DNA of 64,000 bases from Propionivibrio sp. (GCF_017995515.1 NZ_JAGOIT010000001.1:29221-93220), one strand, 5' to 3'. Shown: positions 1 through 9,901, counted from the first letter of the stretch. The notes: generated by a model not told the origin, from the letters alone. Numbers and translations: made by a program.

Positions 1-13
1 ACGAAGGCGCCAT
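1..13 (-). CDS. Start of next btu-cluster gene (cut by window edge)
   Basis: An ATG reading leftward lies at 11-13, one base past the stop codon of the upstream permease gene at 15-17. Only four codons are visible. In BtuC/FecCD-type operons the next gene is usually the ABC ATPase (BtuD-like). That is inference from gene order, and the residues seen (M-A-P-S) cannot confirm it. Confidence 0.35.
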
Positions 14-14
14 C

Positions 15-1004
15 TCAGCCCCGCGCCTTGGCGTCGCGCGCCAGCAAAAAGAGAAAGACCGGCACGCCGATCAGCGCGGTCAGTACGCCGACCGGCAGCT
101 GCTGCGGCGCAATCAACGAGCGCGCCAGCGTGTCGGCGATCACCAGCAGGCTGCCGCCGGCCAGCGCCGATGCCGGCAACAGTAGACGCTGGTCGTTGCC
201 CGCCGCGAGCCGCACCAGATGCGGCACGATCAGGCCGACGAAGCCGATCGAACCGGCCTGCGTCACTGCTGCCGCCGTCGCCAGCGAAGCGAGGAGATAG
301 ACGCCGCGGCGCAGCCGGCCGACCTCGACGCCGAGCGTTTGTGCCAGATCGGCGCCGCGCGTCAGCAAATTCAACTCACGCGCGAACGGTAGCGCGACGA
401 GCAGGACGGCGGCGAGCACGCCGAGCGCCAGATACGGACTCGTCGCCTGCGACAGGTCGCCCATCAGCCAGAACAGCATGCCGTGCAGCTTGCTGTCTGG
501 TGCAATCGAGAGAATTAACGCGACCACCGCGCCGCAGCCGGCGGCGACGATGACGCCGGTGAGCAGCAGGCGCGACTGCGTCCAGCTGCCGTCGCCGTGC
601 GCCAGCCCGAAGACGACGAGCGTCGTCGCCAGCGCGCCGGCGAACGCCGCGCCGCCGGTCGCCGCCGCGCCGACGCCGAACAGGATGGCCAGAATCGCCC
701 CGACGCCCGCGCCGCCGGAAATCCCGAGCACGTAGGGATCAGCGAGTGGATTGCGCAACAGCACCTGCAGCAACGCGCCAGCCAGCGCCAATAAACCACC
801 GCACGCAAAACCCGCCAGCGCTCGCGGCAGGCGCAGGCTGCGCACCACCTCGCCCGCCATCGAATCCGCCGATCCGAACAGTGCCGGGAAGACCTCGCCC
901 AGCGGCACATGGACGCTGCCCACCATCAAGGCCAGCACGAGACTCGTCAGCGCGAGCAGGGCAAGCGCGGCGAGAATCAGGAGGGCGCGGCGACGGGTGG
1001 GCAT
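15..1004 (-). CDS. btuC: Cobalamin/siderophore ABC transporter permease (FecCD/BtuC family)
   Basis: Inner-membrane permease of a type II ABC importer, 329 aa, the usual length for the FecCD family. The chain is almost entirely hydrophobic with about nine to ten membrane segments. It has the family signatures LRLPRALAGFACGGLLALAG near residues 57-76 and SIGFVGLIVPHLVRL near residues 253-267. The N-terminus is basic (MPTRRR) before the first helix. It starts 6 bp after the btuB stop, so the two are almost certainly cotranscribed under the cobalamin riboswitch. Substrate specificity for B12 comes from that context; the family also moves iron chelates. No periplasmic binding protein gene is seen on this side of the window. 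Confidence 0.85.
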   Translation of the reverse strand: MPTRRRALLILAALALLALTSLVLALMVGSVHVPLGEVFPALFGSADSMAGEVVRSLRLPRALAGFACGGLLALAGALLQVLLRNPLADPYVLGISGGAGVGAILAILFGVGAAATGGAAFAGALATTLVVFGLAHGDGSWTQSRLLLTGVIVAAGCGAVVALILSIAPDSKLHGMLFWLMGDLSQATSPYLALGVLAAVLLVALPFARELNLLTRGADLAQTLGVEVGRLRRGVYLLASLATAAAVTQAGSIGFVGLIVPHLVRLAAGNDQRLLLPASALAGGSLLVIADTLARSLIAPQQLPVGVLTALIGVPVFLFLLARDAKARG

Positions 1005-1010
1005 GGCGGT

Positions 1011-2852
1011 CTATTTCGGCTGGTAGCGAAGGCCGATAAAGGCATTGAAACCGGCGGTATTGTAGCCACTGACAGTTTCGTAGTTCTTGTCGAAGAGATT
1101 GTTGATTCTCCCTTCGATCGCCAGTTCCGTGTTGATCGCGTAGCGCGCCGTCAGGTTGACGAGGCCGTAGCCGCCCATCTCGCCGGTCTCCGTGTTCGTG
1201 TTGAAACGCGGACCAACGCCGACCCACTCGGCCCCGGTTTTCCAGGCGCCCCATTGCCGCGTGACCGCGAGCGTTGCCTTGTCGCGCGCGCGCCGTCCCA
1301 GCCGCTGGCCGGTATCCTCGTTGCGCGCGTCGAGCCAGTCGTAGGCCGCGCGCACCGACCATTCGCTGAACTGTCCGGTATAGGACAGCGTGACGCCCTC
1401 GAGCCTGGAACTGGAGATGTTCTCGTAGGTATTACTGGTAAATGAATAGTCGATCAGGTTCTCGACCTTGTTCAGGTACCACGTCGCCGACACCGATTGG
1501 TTGCCAAGCTCCCAGATCAGTGCGGCCTCTCGATTCTTCGCTTCTTCTGGCTTCAGGTTGGCGTTGCCATGCCCATACGGAGACGAAAAGAAGAGTTGGT
1601 AGAGGCTGGGTGCCTTGAACGCCGTCCCGTAACTCGCCTGCGCCCGCAGTGCGTCGGTCAGCTGGTAACCGTAGGCCAGCGCATAGGTCTTCTGGCCACC
1701 GAATTCGGAGTGATTGTCTTGACGCGCGCCCAGTTGCCAGCGATGGTTACCATAGTTCGCAGTCCAACCGGCGATCAAGGAATCGGTGCTCTGTTCAGGC
1801 GATGCGCCGTTGGTCTCTTCCAGCGACGCCGTCTGCTTGAGATGCTCGACCGCCAGCAAGGCCGTCCCCAACGGCAGCTTGACGTCGTTCTGCCACGTCG
1901 CCTGCTGGTTCTTCGTGCGCAGGCGCTCGCCCTCCGGCGCCCACGAGGCATACGACGTTTGCTCGTCGACGGACTCGCCGTAGAGCAGCTTGCTCGTCCA
2001 GGCATCGGTCAGACGATTGCGCGAGAAAGCCTGCCACTGCTGCGTTTCGAAGTCGACGCGATCGTCGTAATTACCATCAGCCGGCACGCTGCCGCTGTCG
2101 TAATGCGTCGTGCCGACGTTCTGCCGGAACTTGATACCGAACTCGTGGCCCTTCACCGGCAGAAACGAGAGTGCGGCCGTTCCGCCCGAATTGCGGTAGC
2201 CGTCCTTGTCAGCATCCCGGTTTGAAGCATCCTTCTGTGCCGAAAAGCCGGCCGACGACTCGTGATTGCCTTCGATGCGAAAACGCCACTGCTCGTTGCC
2301 GCCGGACACGCCGGCGCTCGCCTGCCGGGTGTCCCGCGTACCGTAGCCGAGGAAAGCATCCGCCGTCAGCCCCGGGCGTCCGCTGCGCGTGAAGATCTGG
2401 ATCACACCGCCGATCGCATCGGCTCCGTACAGCGCCGATGCCGGCCCGCGCAGGATTTCAATGCGCTCGACGTCGGCCAGCGAGAGAAAGCGCAGGGGCG
2501 AACCGGAGAGGTCGACCGAGTTGAGCGGCACGCCGTCGACCAGTACCTTGGTCTGCTCGGGACGCGCGCCACGGACATAGAAATTCGTCGCCGAACCCGG
2601 CCCGCCCGATGTCGACGTCTGGATGCCGGGCTGCCGCGCAAGCAGGTCGGCAATGGTTTGCTGACCGCTGGCTTCGATGTCCGCGCGCTCGATGACCGAA
2701 ACATCGCTCAGCAACTCATTGGCGCGCGTCGCCTGCCGTGTTGCGGTGACGACGACCGCCTCGGCATCGGCTTCGCCAGCAAAAGTGGAACTCGATGGAA
2801 TCGCGGCAAGCAGCGCAAACGCGCCCGTTGCCAGAGAATGGCCTGGATACAT
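1011..2852 (-). CDS. btuB: TonB-dependent vitamin B12 outer-membrane receptor
   Basis: Outer-membrane beta-barrel that imports cobalamin using TonB energy, 613 aa from the chosen ATG at 2850-2852. An in-frame ATG 45 bp upstream exists, but the 2852 start has a clear AAGGAG Shine-Dalgarno and opens directly into a signal peptide ending near ...SSSTFA. The mature N-terminus carries a TonB box (AEAVVVTATR), then the plug domain with the DLLARQPGIQ and LVDGVPLNSVDLSG segments, and barrel strands ending in an aromatic-rich C-terminus (FIGLRYQPK). A cobalamin riboswitch sits upstream, which supports B12 rather than another ligand. btuC follows at once. A tonB-type gene lies at 31.4-32.4 kb in the same window. 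Confidence 0.93.
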   Translation of the reverse strand: MYPGHSLATGAFALLAAIPSSSTFAGEADAEAVVVTATRQATRANELLSDVSVIERADIEASGQQTIADLLARQPGIQTSTSGGPGSATNFYVRGARPEQTKVLVDGVPLNSVDLSGSPLRFLSLADVERIEILRGPASALYGADAIGGVIQIFTRSGRPGLTADAFLGYGTRDTRQASAGVSGGNEQWRFRIEGNHESSAGFSAQKDASNRDADKDGYRNSGGTAALSFLPVKGHEFGIKFRQNVGTTHYDSGSVPADGNYDDRVDFETQQWQAFSRNRLTDAWTSKLLYGESVDEQTSYASWAPEGERLRTKNQQATWQNDVKLPLGTALLAVEHLKQTASLEETNGASPEQSTDSLIAGWTANYGNHRWQLGARQDNHSEFGGQKTYALAYGYQLTDALRAQASYGTAFKAPSLYQLFFSSPYGHGNANLKPEEAKNREAALIWELGNQSVSATWYLNKVENLIDYSFTSNTYENISSSRLEGVTLSYTGQFSEWSVRAAYDWLDARNEDTGQRLGRRARDKATLAVTRQWGAWKTGAEWVGVGPRFNTNTETGEMGGYGLVNLTARYAINTELAIEGRINNLFDKNYETVSGYNTAGFNAFIGLRYQPK

Positions 2853-3007
2853 GGAAATTTCTCCTTCCTGCCGACAAGCGTCCCCGCAAGCCGGCAAACA
2901 AAAAATCGGAATTGCGCGAAGGAGAAAAACTGACGAGATGAACGAGCTTGAAGTGGTGCCGTGTCGAGCATTCCGTGTCCGCCTCCCCGCGGCACTTCCG
3001 TCTGATT

Positions 3008-3165
3008 GCGCGAAGGCCGGTATCCGGGCTCACAAGTCTTGACGGATCGCCTTCCCGGGCTTTTTCGCCCAGTGGCATTCGATCCACCCACACTCGCTTA
3101 CCGTTGCGGGGGCAGCACAGGCATGATGTTTGTTAACACGCACCTGTTTCCCGTTTAACCGCGGC
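3008..3165 (-). promoter_or_regulatory. Cobalamin riboswitch (adenosylcobalamin aptamer)
   Basis: Read on the minus strand, the segment contains the conserved B12-aptamer elements in order: GGGAAACAGGTG near 3143-3154, CTGCCCCCGCAACGGTAAGC near 3100-3119, GCCACTGGGC near 3067-3076 followed by GGGAAGGCGATC, and the closing AGCCCGGATACCGGCC near 3015-3030. About 150 nt of leader follow before the btuB ATG, long enough for an expression platform that could mask the AAGGAG site. Family knowledge: B12 binding represses btuB expression. Exact ends are approximate. Confidence 0.93.
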
Positions 3166-3307
3166 AAAAAAGAAGATTTGCGCTGCGGCACCTTGCACGT
3201 TGATCCGTCAAGATGACGGACGCCGCGATTATAGCGCGACGCTGTTTCGAGATGATGCCGCTGCGTTCTGCGTGAAATAAATCACATTTAAAAACAACGC
3301 TTAGCCC

Positions 3308-3337
3308 TTGACTTGACTGGGTTTTTAAAACTATAGT
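3308..3337 (+). promoter_or_regulatory. Sigma-70 promoter for the small coiled-coil gene and zapA
   Basis: TTGACT at 3308-3313 and TATAGT at 3332-3337 are 18 bp apart. The expected transcription start, 6-8 nt downstream, coincides with the ATG at 3344. No Shine-Dalgarno precedes that ATG, so the transcript may be leaderless. Confidence 0.55.
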
Positions 3338-3343
3338 CCGCGC

Positions 3344-3538
3344 ATGGTAAACGAACTGAATGCCCTCGAAAGCAAAATCGCGCAGGTCGCCTCATTGTGC
3401 CGCGCACTACGTGTCGAGAACGCGCAACTGCGGCAGCAACTGGCGACTGCGGAAGTCGAGAAGAAAGGGCTCACGGATCGTATGGACACCGCCAGAACCC
3501 GGCTGGAGCAGCTCGCCATGCAGCTCCCCGAAGCCTAA
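3344..3538 (+). CDS. Small coiled-coil protein upstream of zapA (TIGR02449/ZapB-like)
   Basis: 64 aa, almost wholly predicted coiled coil: heptad-like leucines and charged residues from ELNALESKIAQ through RLEQLAMQL. There is no membrane segment or signal. Small coiled-coil genes of this size directly upstream of zapA are common in proteobacteria and are often labelled ZapB-like or TIGR02449. A role at the division ring is inferred from that neighbour, 29 bp downstream, not from a diagnostic motif. The start lacks a Shine-Dalgarno, and the putative -10 box ends 6 bp before the ATG. Confidence 0.75.
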   Translation: MVNELNALESKIAQVASLCRALRVENAQLRQQLATAEVEKKGLTDRMDTARTRLEQLAMQLPEA

Positions 3539-3567
3539 CCGCCGCCTGATCGGCCCTGCAGGACCCC

Positions 3568-3912
3568 ATGCCCAACGAAGCCTACTACCTCGATATCACC
3601 CTGCTCGGCAAGGAATACCGCGTCGCCTGCCCGCCCGAGGAGCAGCCCGCCTTGCTCGCGGCAGTCGCGTACGTCGACGAGAAGATGCACGACATCGCCG
3701 AGAAGACCAAGAGCAACATCTCAGAGCGCATCGCGGTGATGGCTGCGCTGAACATCGCGCACGAACACCTCTCGAAGAAGCAATCCGCAGCGGAAATCCC
3801 GTCGCACACAGGGGGCGAAACAGGGCTGGACATCGGCTCCGTTAAGCGTAGAATTTCCGACATGGAAGCACAGCTGGCGGCGGTTCTCGAACCGCAGGAA
3901 AGGCTGATCTAG
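3568..3912 (+). CDS. zapA: Cell division protein ZapA
   Basis: FtsZ-ring stabilising protein, 114 aa. The N-terminal globular domain has the typical ITLLGKEYRVACPPEEQPALLAAV-type opening (residues 8-31, quoted in part), then YVDEKMHDIAEKTK, and an amphipathic C-terminal helix for dimer/tetramer assembly (residues about 85-110, VKRRISDMEAQLAAV). The arrangement coiled-coil gene, zapA, 6S RNA is the conserved proteobacterial one. A possible promoter (TGGACA at 3827-3832, TAGAAT at 3849-3854) lies inside the 3' end of this gene and could drive the 6S RNA precursor. Confidence 0.93.
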   Translation: MPNEAYYLDITLLGKEYRVACPPEEQPALLAAVAYVDEKMHDIAEKTKSNISERIAVMAALNIAHEHLSKKQSAAEIPSHTGGETGLDIGSVKRRISDMEAQLAAVLEPQERLI

Positions 3913-3927
3913 GCTTCCAGCCAGTTG

Positions 3928-4106
3928 TTCCCTGCGGTGTTTGTCAAGGCCATATATTCCTTGAACCAATGCTAATTGGCGTCGGTTGCGAACCATTGAA
4001 ACCGCTGTTGTGCAAGCCCCATCTGTCGGGCGAGCCTGATGCGGAAGGAACGTGACCTCTCTGAACCCCGGTTCAGGATGCCGGCCTAACGGCACTTGCG
4101 GGGACT
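3928..4106 (+). ncRNA. ssrS: 6S RNA
   Basis: About 180 nt directly after zapA, the classic 6S position. The ends pair: TTCCCTGCGGTG near 3928-3939 with the CACTTGCGGGGA block near 4093-4104. Internal landmarks match the family: CCTTGAACC near 3959-3967, GCGAACCATTGAAACC, and the 3' half GAACCCCGGTTCAGGATGCC. Family knowledge: 6S RNA mimics an open promoter and sequesters the sigma-70 holoenzyme in stationary phase. Exact 5' and 3' ends are estimated. Confidence 0.88.
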
Positions 4107-4114
4107 TTATTCGA

Positions 4115-4146
4115 CGGCGCGGAGCTTCATGCTCCGCGCCGTTTTT
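4115..4146 (+). terminator. Intrinsic terminator of 6S RNA
   Basis: Perfect 11-bp stem CGGCGCGGAGC / GCTCCGCGCCG with loop TTCAT, followed by TTTTT at 4142-4146. It sits about 10 nt after the 6S closing stem. Confidence 0.9.
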
Positions 4147-4219
4147 CTTGGGTGCTGCGGAAGGAACTTGTCGCGCAAGGACGTGCCGAAAAGTCATTTC
4201 TTTCGGCGAATGACTCCAC

Positions 4220-5776
<1,557 letters not shown>

Positions 5777-5830
5777 GAGCCGTGAGGATCCGTGGCGTAG
5801 AATGGCGTTTTCCGCAAACAAGGACGCGCC

Positions 5831-6088
5831 ATGCCCTTCACCTCCGATCTGGTTCAAGAACTCAACGCCCTGATCCGCTTTGATCTGGACAGCGGCCAGC
5901 AGGGCATCAAGGTGCACAAGACGGCCGACGCAGAAGTTATTGCGGCCGTGCAAAGGCTGCACGCCAAAGGCTTGATCACCCAGATCGACGGCGGCTACCT
6001 GACCAGCCTCGGGCGCGATGCTGCCGAGCACGCACAGACGACGCTTGGCCTGCTCACCGAGGGGGTCGCGGCAGCGGTCGGGAAGTAG
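5831..6088 (+). CDS. TIGR02647-family small protein
   Basis: 85 aa, soluble. The sequence opens MPFTSDLVQELNALIRFDLD and contains HKTADAEVIAAVQRLHAKGL and GGYLTSLGRDAAEHAQ, which I recognise as the TIGR02647 family. That family is often annotated as a putative DNA-binding protein because of its winged-helix-like pattern; a regulatory role is inference. It stands alone, 54 bp after selO and convergent with dsbD (stop to stop about 10 bp). Confidence 0.75.
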   Translation: MPFTSDLVQELNALIRFDLDSGQQGIKVHKTADAEVIAAVQRLHAKGLITQIDGGYLTSLGRDAAEHAQTTLGLLTEGVAAAVGK

Positions 6089-6099
6089 CGCTCGACGGA

Positions 6100-7881
6100 C
6101 TATTGCGGCGGGAGTTGCGCCAGCGTCGCCAGGAAATCTTCGGCACGCTGGTAGCCGATCACACGCACGTTCTGAACCGCTTCGCCCTCGCGGTTGAAGA
6201 ACAGGATGCCGGGCGGACCGAACAGCCCGAAGCGGGTAAGCAGCGCCTTGTCGTCGTCGGAATTGGCCGTCACGTCGGCCTGCAACAGGAGCCAGCCGGA
6301 CAAACGTTGCTGCACGCGTGGGTTGGAGAAGGTGAAGCGCTCCATCTCCTTGCACGAGACGCACCAGTCGGCGTAGAAGTCGAGCATTACCGGCTTGCCG
6401 GCGGCCTTGATGCGCGCGTCGAGTTCGGCGAGCGAACGAACCCGTTCGAACGGCAGCGCGCGCGTCTCGGCCGTGGCGCTACCCGAACCGAGCGCCGCCA
6501 GCGGCCGCAGCGGATCGGTCGCACCGGAGAGCGCCCCGGCGAGCAGCGCCGCGCCGGTGAGCAGCATCAGCAGACCGATGCCTTTCCAGAAACGCATCGC
6601 CGCATGCGCGTGCGGCGGCAGCGGATCGATGGCGTGCATGAAGATCGCCGGGACGATCAGGAGCGCCGCCCAACCCGCCATCTGCACAGCGATCGGCAGC
6701 AGCGGCGAGACGATCCAGAGCGCGGTGGCGAGCAGCACGACGCCGAAGGCTTTCTTGATCGCCTCCATCCACGCCCCCGACTTGGGCAGCAGCGCTCCGG
6801 CCGACAAGCCGACAGCCAGCAGCGGCACGCCCATGCCGAGCCCCATGCTGAACAGCGCCGCGCCGCCGAGCAGGGCGTCGCCGGTCTGGCCGATATAGAG
6901 CAGCGCACCGGCCAGCGGCGCCGCGACGCACGGCCCGACGATCAACGCCGAGAGCGCGCCCATCAGCGTGACGGCAGCGAACGAGCCCCCCTTGAGGTGC
7001 GTTGCTTCTTCCGACAGCCGGCTTTGCATGAAGGACGGCAATTGAAGCTCGTAGAAGCCGAACATCGACAGCGATAGTGCGACGAAAATCAGCGCGAAGC
7101 CGCCGAGCACCCAGGCATTCTGCAGGCTCACGGAGAGCAGCGTGCCGCTGAAACCGGCTGCGACGCCCGCCGCTGCGTAGGTACCGGCCATGCCGAGCAC
7201 GTAGCCGAAGGAGAGGATGAACCCGCGCGCGTGCGAGACACCTTTGCCGGCGCGCCCTGAACCGACGATGATGCCGGAGAGGATCGGGATCATCGGGAAG
7301 ACACAGGGCGTCAGCGAGAGCAACAGGCCAAAGCCGAAGAAGCTGGCGATGACGACCCAGGTGCTGGCCCCCGAAAGCAGGCGCGCGATGCGTCCGGTTT
7401 CGTCGGACGACGCGCGCACCGGCGGTTCGGCCGCCGGCACCGTCGTCACATCCGTCACCGCCGGCAGTTCGAGGCTGAGCGACTGCTTCTGCGGCGGATA
7501 ACAGACGCCGACATCGGCGCAGCCCTGCGACGTGATGTTCAGCGTCAGCGGCAAGACGCCGGAACTGTTGCGCTCGACCGGGAGGCGAATCGCAACACTA
7601 TCGTAATAGACCTCGACGCGGCCGAAGGTGTCGTCGTCCTTCTCCTTGCCCTTTGGCAGGACGGGTTTCCCCAGGGCGATGGTCGACGGTTCGGCGGCGA
7701 AGCGGAAATTGTCGCGGTAGAGGTAATAGCCCTTGGCGATCGCGAAGCGCACTTCGATCGTCTGCCCGTCCACGGCGCGCACGGCCGGCTTGAAGGCGAG
7801 CAACGGCGGCAACAGATCGGCGGCCTGCACCAGGCCGCAAACGATGAAGAGCAACAGGAGATGCAGGAAGCGCTTGCTCAC
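6100..7881 (-). CDS. dsbD: Thiol:disulfide interchange protein DsbD
   Basis: Inner-membrane reductant conduit from cytoplasmic thioredoxin to periplasmic DsbC/DsbG and cytochrome c maturation, 593 aa. GTG start at 7881, where GTGA overlaps the cutA stop; the longer in-frame reading upstream is shadow sequence inside cutA. Order: signal sequence (SKRFLHLLLLFIVCGLVQA), periplasmic alpha domain with CADVGVCYPP, an eight-helix core with the cysteine-bearing LSLTPCVFPMIPILSG and IVGPCVAAPLAGALLY, and a C-terminal thioredoxin domain with YADWCVSCKEMERFTF (CxxC). All three redox cysteine pairs are visible. It is the last gene of the long minus-strand run. Confidence 0.95.
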   Translation of the reverse strand: MSKRFLHLLLLFIVCGLVQAADLLPPLLAFKPAVRAVDGQTIEVRFAIAKGYYLYRDNFRFAAEPSTIALGKPVLPKGKEKDDDTFGRVEVYYDSVAIRLPVERNSSGVLPLTLNITSQGCADVGVCYPPQKQSLSLELPAVTDVTTVPAAEPPVRASSDETGRIARLLSGASTWVVIASFFGFGLLLSLTPCVFPMIPILSGIIVGSGRAGKGVSHARGFILSFGYVLGMAGTYAAAGVAAGFSGTLLSVSLQNAWVLGGFALIFVALSLSMFGFYELQLPSFMQSRLSEEATHLKGGSFAAVTLMGALSALIVGPCVAAPLAGALLYIGQTGDALLGGAALFSMGLGMGVPLLAVGLSAGALLPKSGAWMEAIKKAFGVVLLATALWIVSPLLPIAVQMAGWAALLIVPAIFMHAIDPLPPHAHAAMRFWKGIGLLMLLTGAALLAGALSGATDPLRPLAALGSGSATAETRALPFERVRSLAELDARIKAAGKPVMLDFYADWCVSCKEMERFTFSNPRVQQRLSGWLLLQADVTANSDDDKALLTRFGLFGPPGILFFNREGEAVQNVRVIGYQRAEDFLATLAQLPPQ

Positions 7882-8213
7882 GGCGATGGCCAGCGTTCGG
7901 TCTGCGTTTCCGCCGCCACCCAGGCGAGATACCCGGGCAGACCGGCGGCGACGGAAATCGCCACGATCTCCGGCGTTTCGTACGGATGCACCGAACGAAT
8001 CGCCGCTTCGAGCTGCGCATAGCGCGCGTCGGTCGTCTTGATGAGGAGCGGCACCTCGCCGGCGCGCTCGATGCTGCCCTTCCATTGATAGATCGAAGCA
8101 CACGGCGCAAGGATGTTGACGCACGCGGCAAGCCGCTCTTCGACGACAAAGGCTGCGAGCTTCTCGGCCGTCGCCTGGTCCGGCAAGTTGGTCATGACAA
8201 TAAGCACGCTCAT
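7878..8213 (-). CDS. cutA: Divalent-cation tolerance protein CutA
   Basis: 111-aa trimeric PII-like protein. The start is the ATG at 8211-8213 inside a longer open frame. Motifs: VLIVMTNLPDQATAEKLA at the N-terminus, ERLAACVNILAPCASIYQWK, and VPLLIKTTDARYAQLE through HPYETPEIVAI. Its cysteines (CVN, CAS) match the metal-binding type. cutA beside dsbD is a classic proteobacterial pairing, and here they overlap by 4 bp. Precise function is unsettled in the family; copper tolerance is the historical label. Confidence 0.93.
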   Translation of the reverse strand: MSVLIVMTNLPDQATAEKLAAFVVEERLAACVNILAPCASIYQWKGSIERAGEVPLLIKTTDARYAQLEAAIRSVHPYETPEIVAISVAAGLPGYLAWVAAETQTERWPSP

Positions 8214-8254
8214 GGCGAAAATTCTACCTCGATCGCAAGTCCACGCCCGACGAC

Positions 8255-9856
8255 CTAGTCTGCGCGATGGCTCAGGCGCCAGCGCTCGTGGTCGCTGCCG
8301 CGAGCGATACAGACTTCCAGGCCGAGCGAGAGCGGCGAATTGGCCTGCACTTCGAACAGGCGGAAGGACGCGGCACGCGCCGCCACGCCAGCGGGAATGA
8401 AGAGCGACGCCGGCTCCATTCCGTCGCCGGTCGGAAGCATCAGGGCCGGGTGCCGCGACGCCGCGCCGCTCGTCCGGTCGCGGATCTCCATCAGCAAGGG
8501 CTGCGGCTCGCCGGCGAAGAACCGAGCAACGACGCAGAGCTCGCCATCGCCACCGACATTCAGGCTGCGCACTTCGCCGAGCATGAACGGCTCGTCCGGC
8601 CCGGACTGCAGCACGACCAGGCTTCTCAGCGCAAGACGCGCCTCGCCGGCGTCCATCGCGCGCAGCAGGGCAATCTCGCAGCCATCGCGGCGCAGGACAC
8701 GCCAGTGCTCGCTCTTGCCGGCCTTTTCCTCGTGCTGCACGACGTGGCCAAAAACAGCCAGCTGTGCCTGACTCAGCTGATTGCCGAACGACGACGGTCG
8801 GAGCGAAGCATCGTGCAGTCCCGTACCGCCGATTACGCCGTACATGTTCTCGAAGCCGCACGCCACCGCGATCGTGCGCGTCTCGGCGGGAAGCTGCGGC
8901 AGCGGCGGCGGCACCTTCAGGTGCCCGGCCAGTTCGGTCAGCAGGTCGGAGCAGGTCTGCGCAGAAAGCGTCGATCCCAGCCTGAGGCTCTCCGGCGACT
9001 CGCCGGCGGCCAACGCTTCGATCCGCTGGCCGATCTTGCGCAACACCGGCCCGACCGAGAGCCAGCGGGGAAGCCTGGGCGCACGCAGATTGTCGCTAAA
9101 CGGCCGGTCGAGCGAGAGATCGAGCGCGATACAGAGCGATTTCGGACCGTTATCGGGTTCGACGAGAATACGCGCCTGTTCGCGCCAGCGGGCGAGCCAG
9201 CGCGTCATCACCGCGAACTGCGCGCGCGGCAACGCAAAAGGCCGAGCGAGTTCAAGCAGCAAGGCCATGGCGTATTGACCGCTGACGCTCGATTCCTTGG
9301 TTTCGCCGAGCAGCCTGTCCTCGACCAGGTCGCGCGCGACGCCCAGCGTCTCGGCCGAGACCAATACGGCGTGGAGCGTGCGCCAGAACTCGCCATCCGG
9401 CGACACGCCGCCCAGATGGCCGCTCAGTTGCTCCATGCGCAGGCAGCACAGGGCGCGGTGCGCGACCTTGGCGGCGTGCGGCGAGATCGACGAATCCCCT
9501 TCGAGACAGGCACGCAGGCAGTGCAGACAGGACACCGCAGCGGCGCGCCAGAGCGCGCGGAGCGAATCCTGAATGCCCTTCTCGGCACGCGGCAACGGCA
9601 GGGGTTTGTTCTCGTAGCGGCGCAGACATTCGCCGCTGACGGCGAACAGCGCGCTGCGCAGGGCGGTCAGCGTCCTGAAACGCTCATCCGGCGCAACACG
9701 GCTCGTGTTGAAAGCTTGAATCTGCGCGACGAACTCGGCCAGCATCGCCGGCGCGTTGGCTTGCGGTTGTCCGGCAAGCCAGGTCGTTGCACTGCGGGAA
9801 TCCTGAAATGCAGCTTGTCGCCCCGCCTCGATCGGCGGCAAGGAAAACCAGGTCAT
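8255..9856 (-). CDS. Conserved-looking protein of unknown function (533 aa)
   Basis: I do not recognise a defined family. The chosen ATG (9854-9856) gives MTWFSLPPIEAGRQ and has a G-rich stretch just upstream; an ATG 60 bp further up is also open. The protein is soluble, alpha-helical and leucine/alanine-rich over residues 1-330, with a cysteine cluster SCLHCLRACLEG and ALCCLRM near 115-150. From about residue 345 it becomes more beta-like (IAVACGFENMYGVIGG, WRVLRRDGCEIALLRAMDAG, LGEVRSLNVGGDGELCVVARFF, MLPTGDGMEPASLFIPAGV). That C-terminal pattern faintly resembles PilZ-type domains, but no RxxxR motif was found. It reads as a real gene because it fills the space between cutA and the epimerase on the same strand. 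Confidence 0.7.
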   Translation of the reverse strand: MTWFSLPPIEAGRQAAFQDSRSATTWLAGQPQANAPAMLAEFVAQIQAFNTSRVAPDERFRTLTALRSALFAVSGECLRRYENKPLPLPRAEKGIQDSLRALWRAAAVSCLHCLRACLEGDSSISPHAAKVAHRALCCLRMEQLSGHLGGVSPDGEFWRTLHAVLVSAETLGVARDLVEDRLLGETKESSVSGQYAMALLLELARPFALPRAQFAVMTRWLARWREQARILVEPDNGPKSLCIALDLSLDRPFSDNLRAPRLPRWLSVGPVLRKIGQRIEALAAGESPESLRLGSTLSAQTCSDLLTELAGHLKVPPPLPQLPAETRTIAVACGFENMYGVIGGTGLHDASLRPSSFGNQLSQAQLAVFGHVVQHEEKAGKSEHWRVLRRDGCEIALLRAMDAGEARLALRSLVVLQSGPDEPFMLGEVRSLNVGGDGELCVVARFFAGEPQPLLMEIRDRTSGAASRHPALMLPTGDGMEPASLFIPAGVAARAASFRLFEVQANSPLSLGLEVCIARGSDHERWRLSHRAD

Positions 9857-9876
9857 CGACACCCCCGGATGGAATG

Positions 9877-9901
9877 AAGCCGCCCGAACGAGGGCGGCTT
9901 T
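9877..9901 (-). terminator. Hairpin after the epimerase gene
   Basis: AAGCCGCCC / GGGCGGCTT is a perfect 9-bp stem with a 6-nt loop, between the methylmalonyl-CoA epimerase stop (9967) and the next minus-strand gene. The T-run is poor on either strand (CATTCC on the minus side), so it may attenuate or protect mRNA ends rather than fully terminate. Confidence 0.5.

Noticed and set aside
3004..3016. Direct repeat ATTGCGCGAAGG at 2911 and 3005 in the btuB leader
   Set aside because: Only 12 bp, one copy lies at the riboswitch edge, and it is not a known element. It could be chance in a GC-rich leader.
6100..8124. Longer dsbD reading frame starting inside cutA
   Set aside because: The extra N-terminal ~80 residues are Arg-rich out-of-frame cutA sequence. 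The GTG at 7881 opens straight into a signal peptide.
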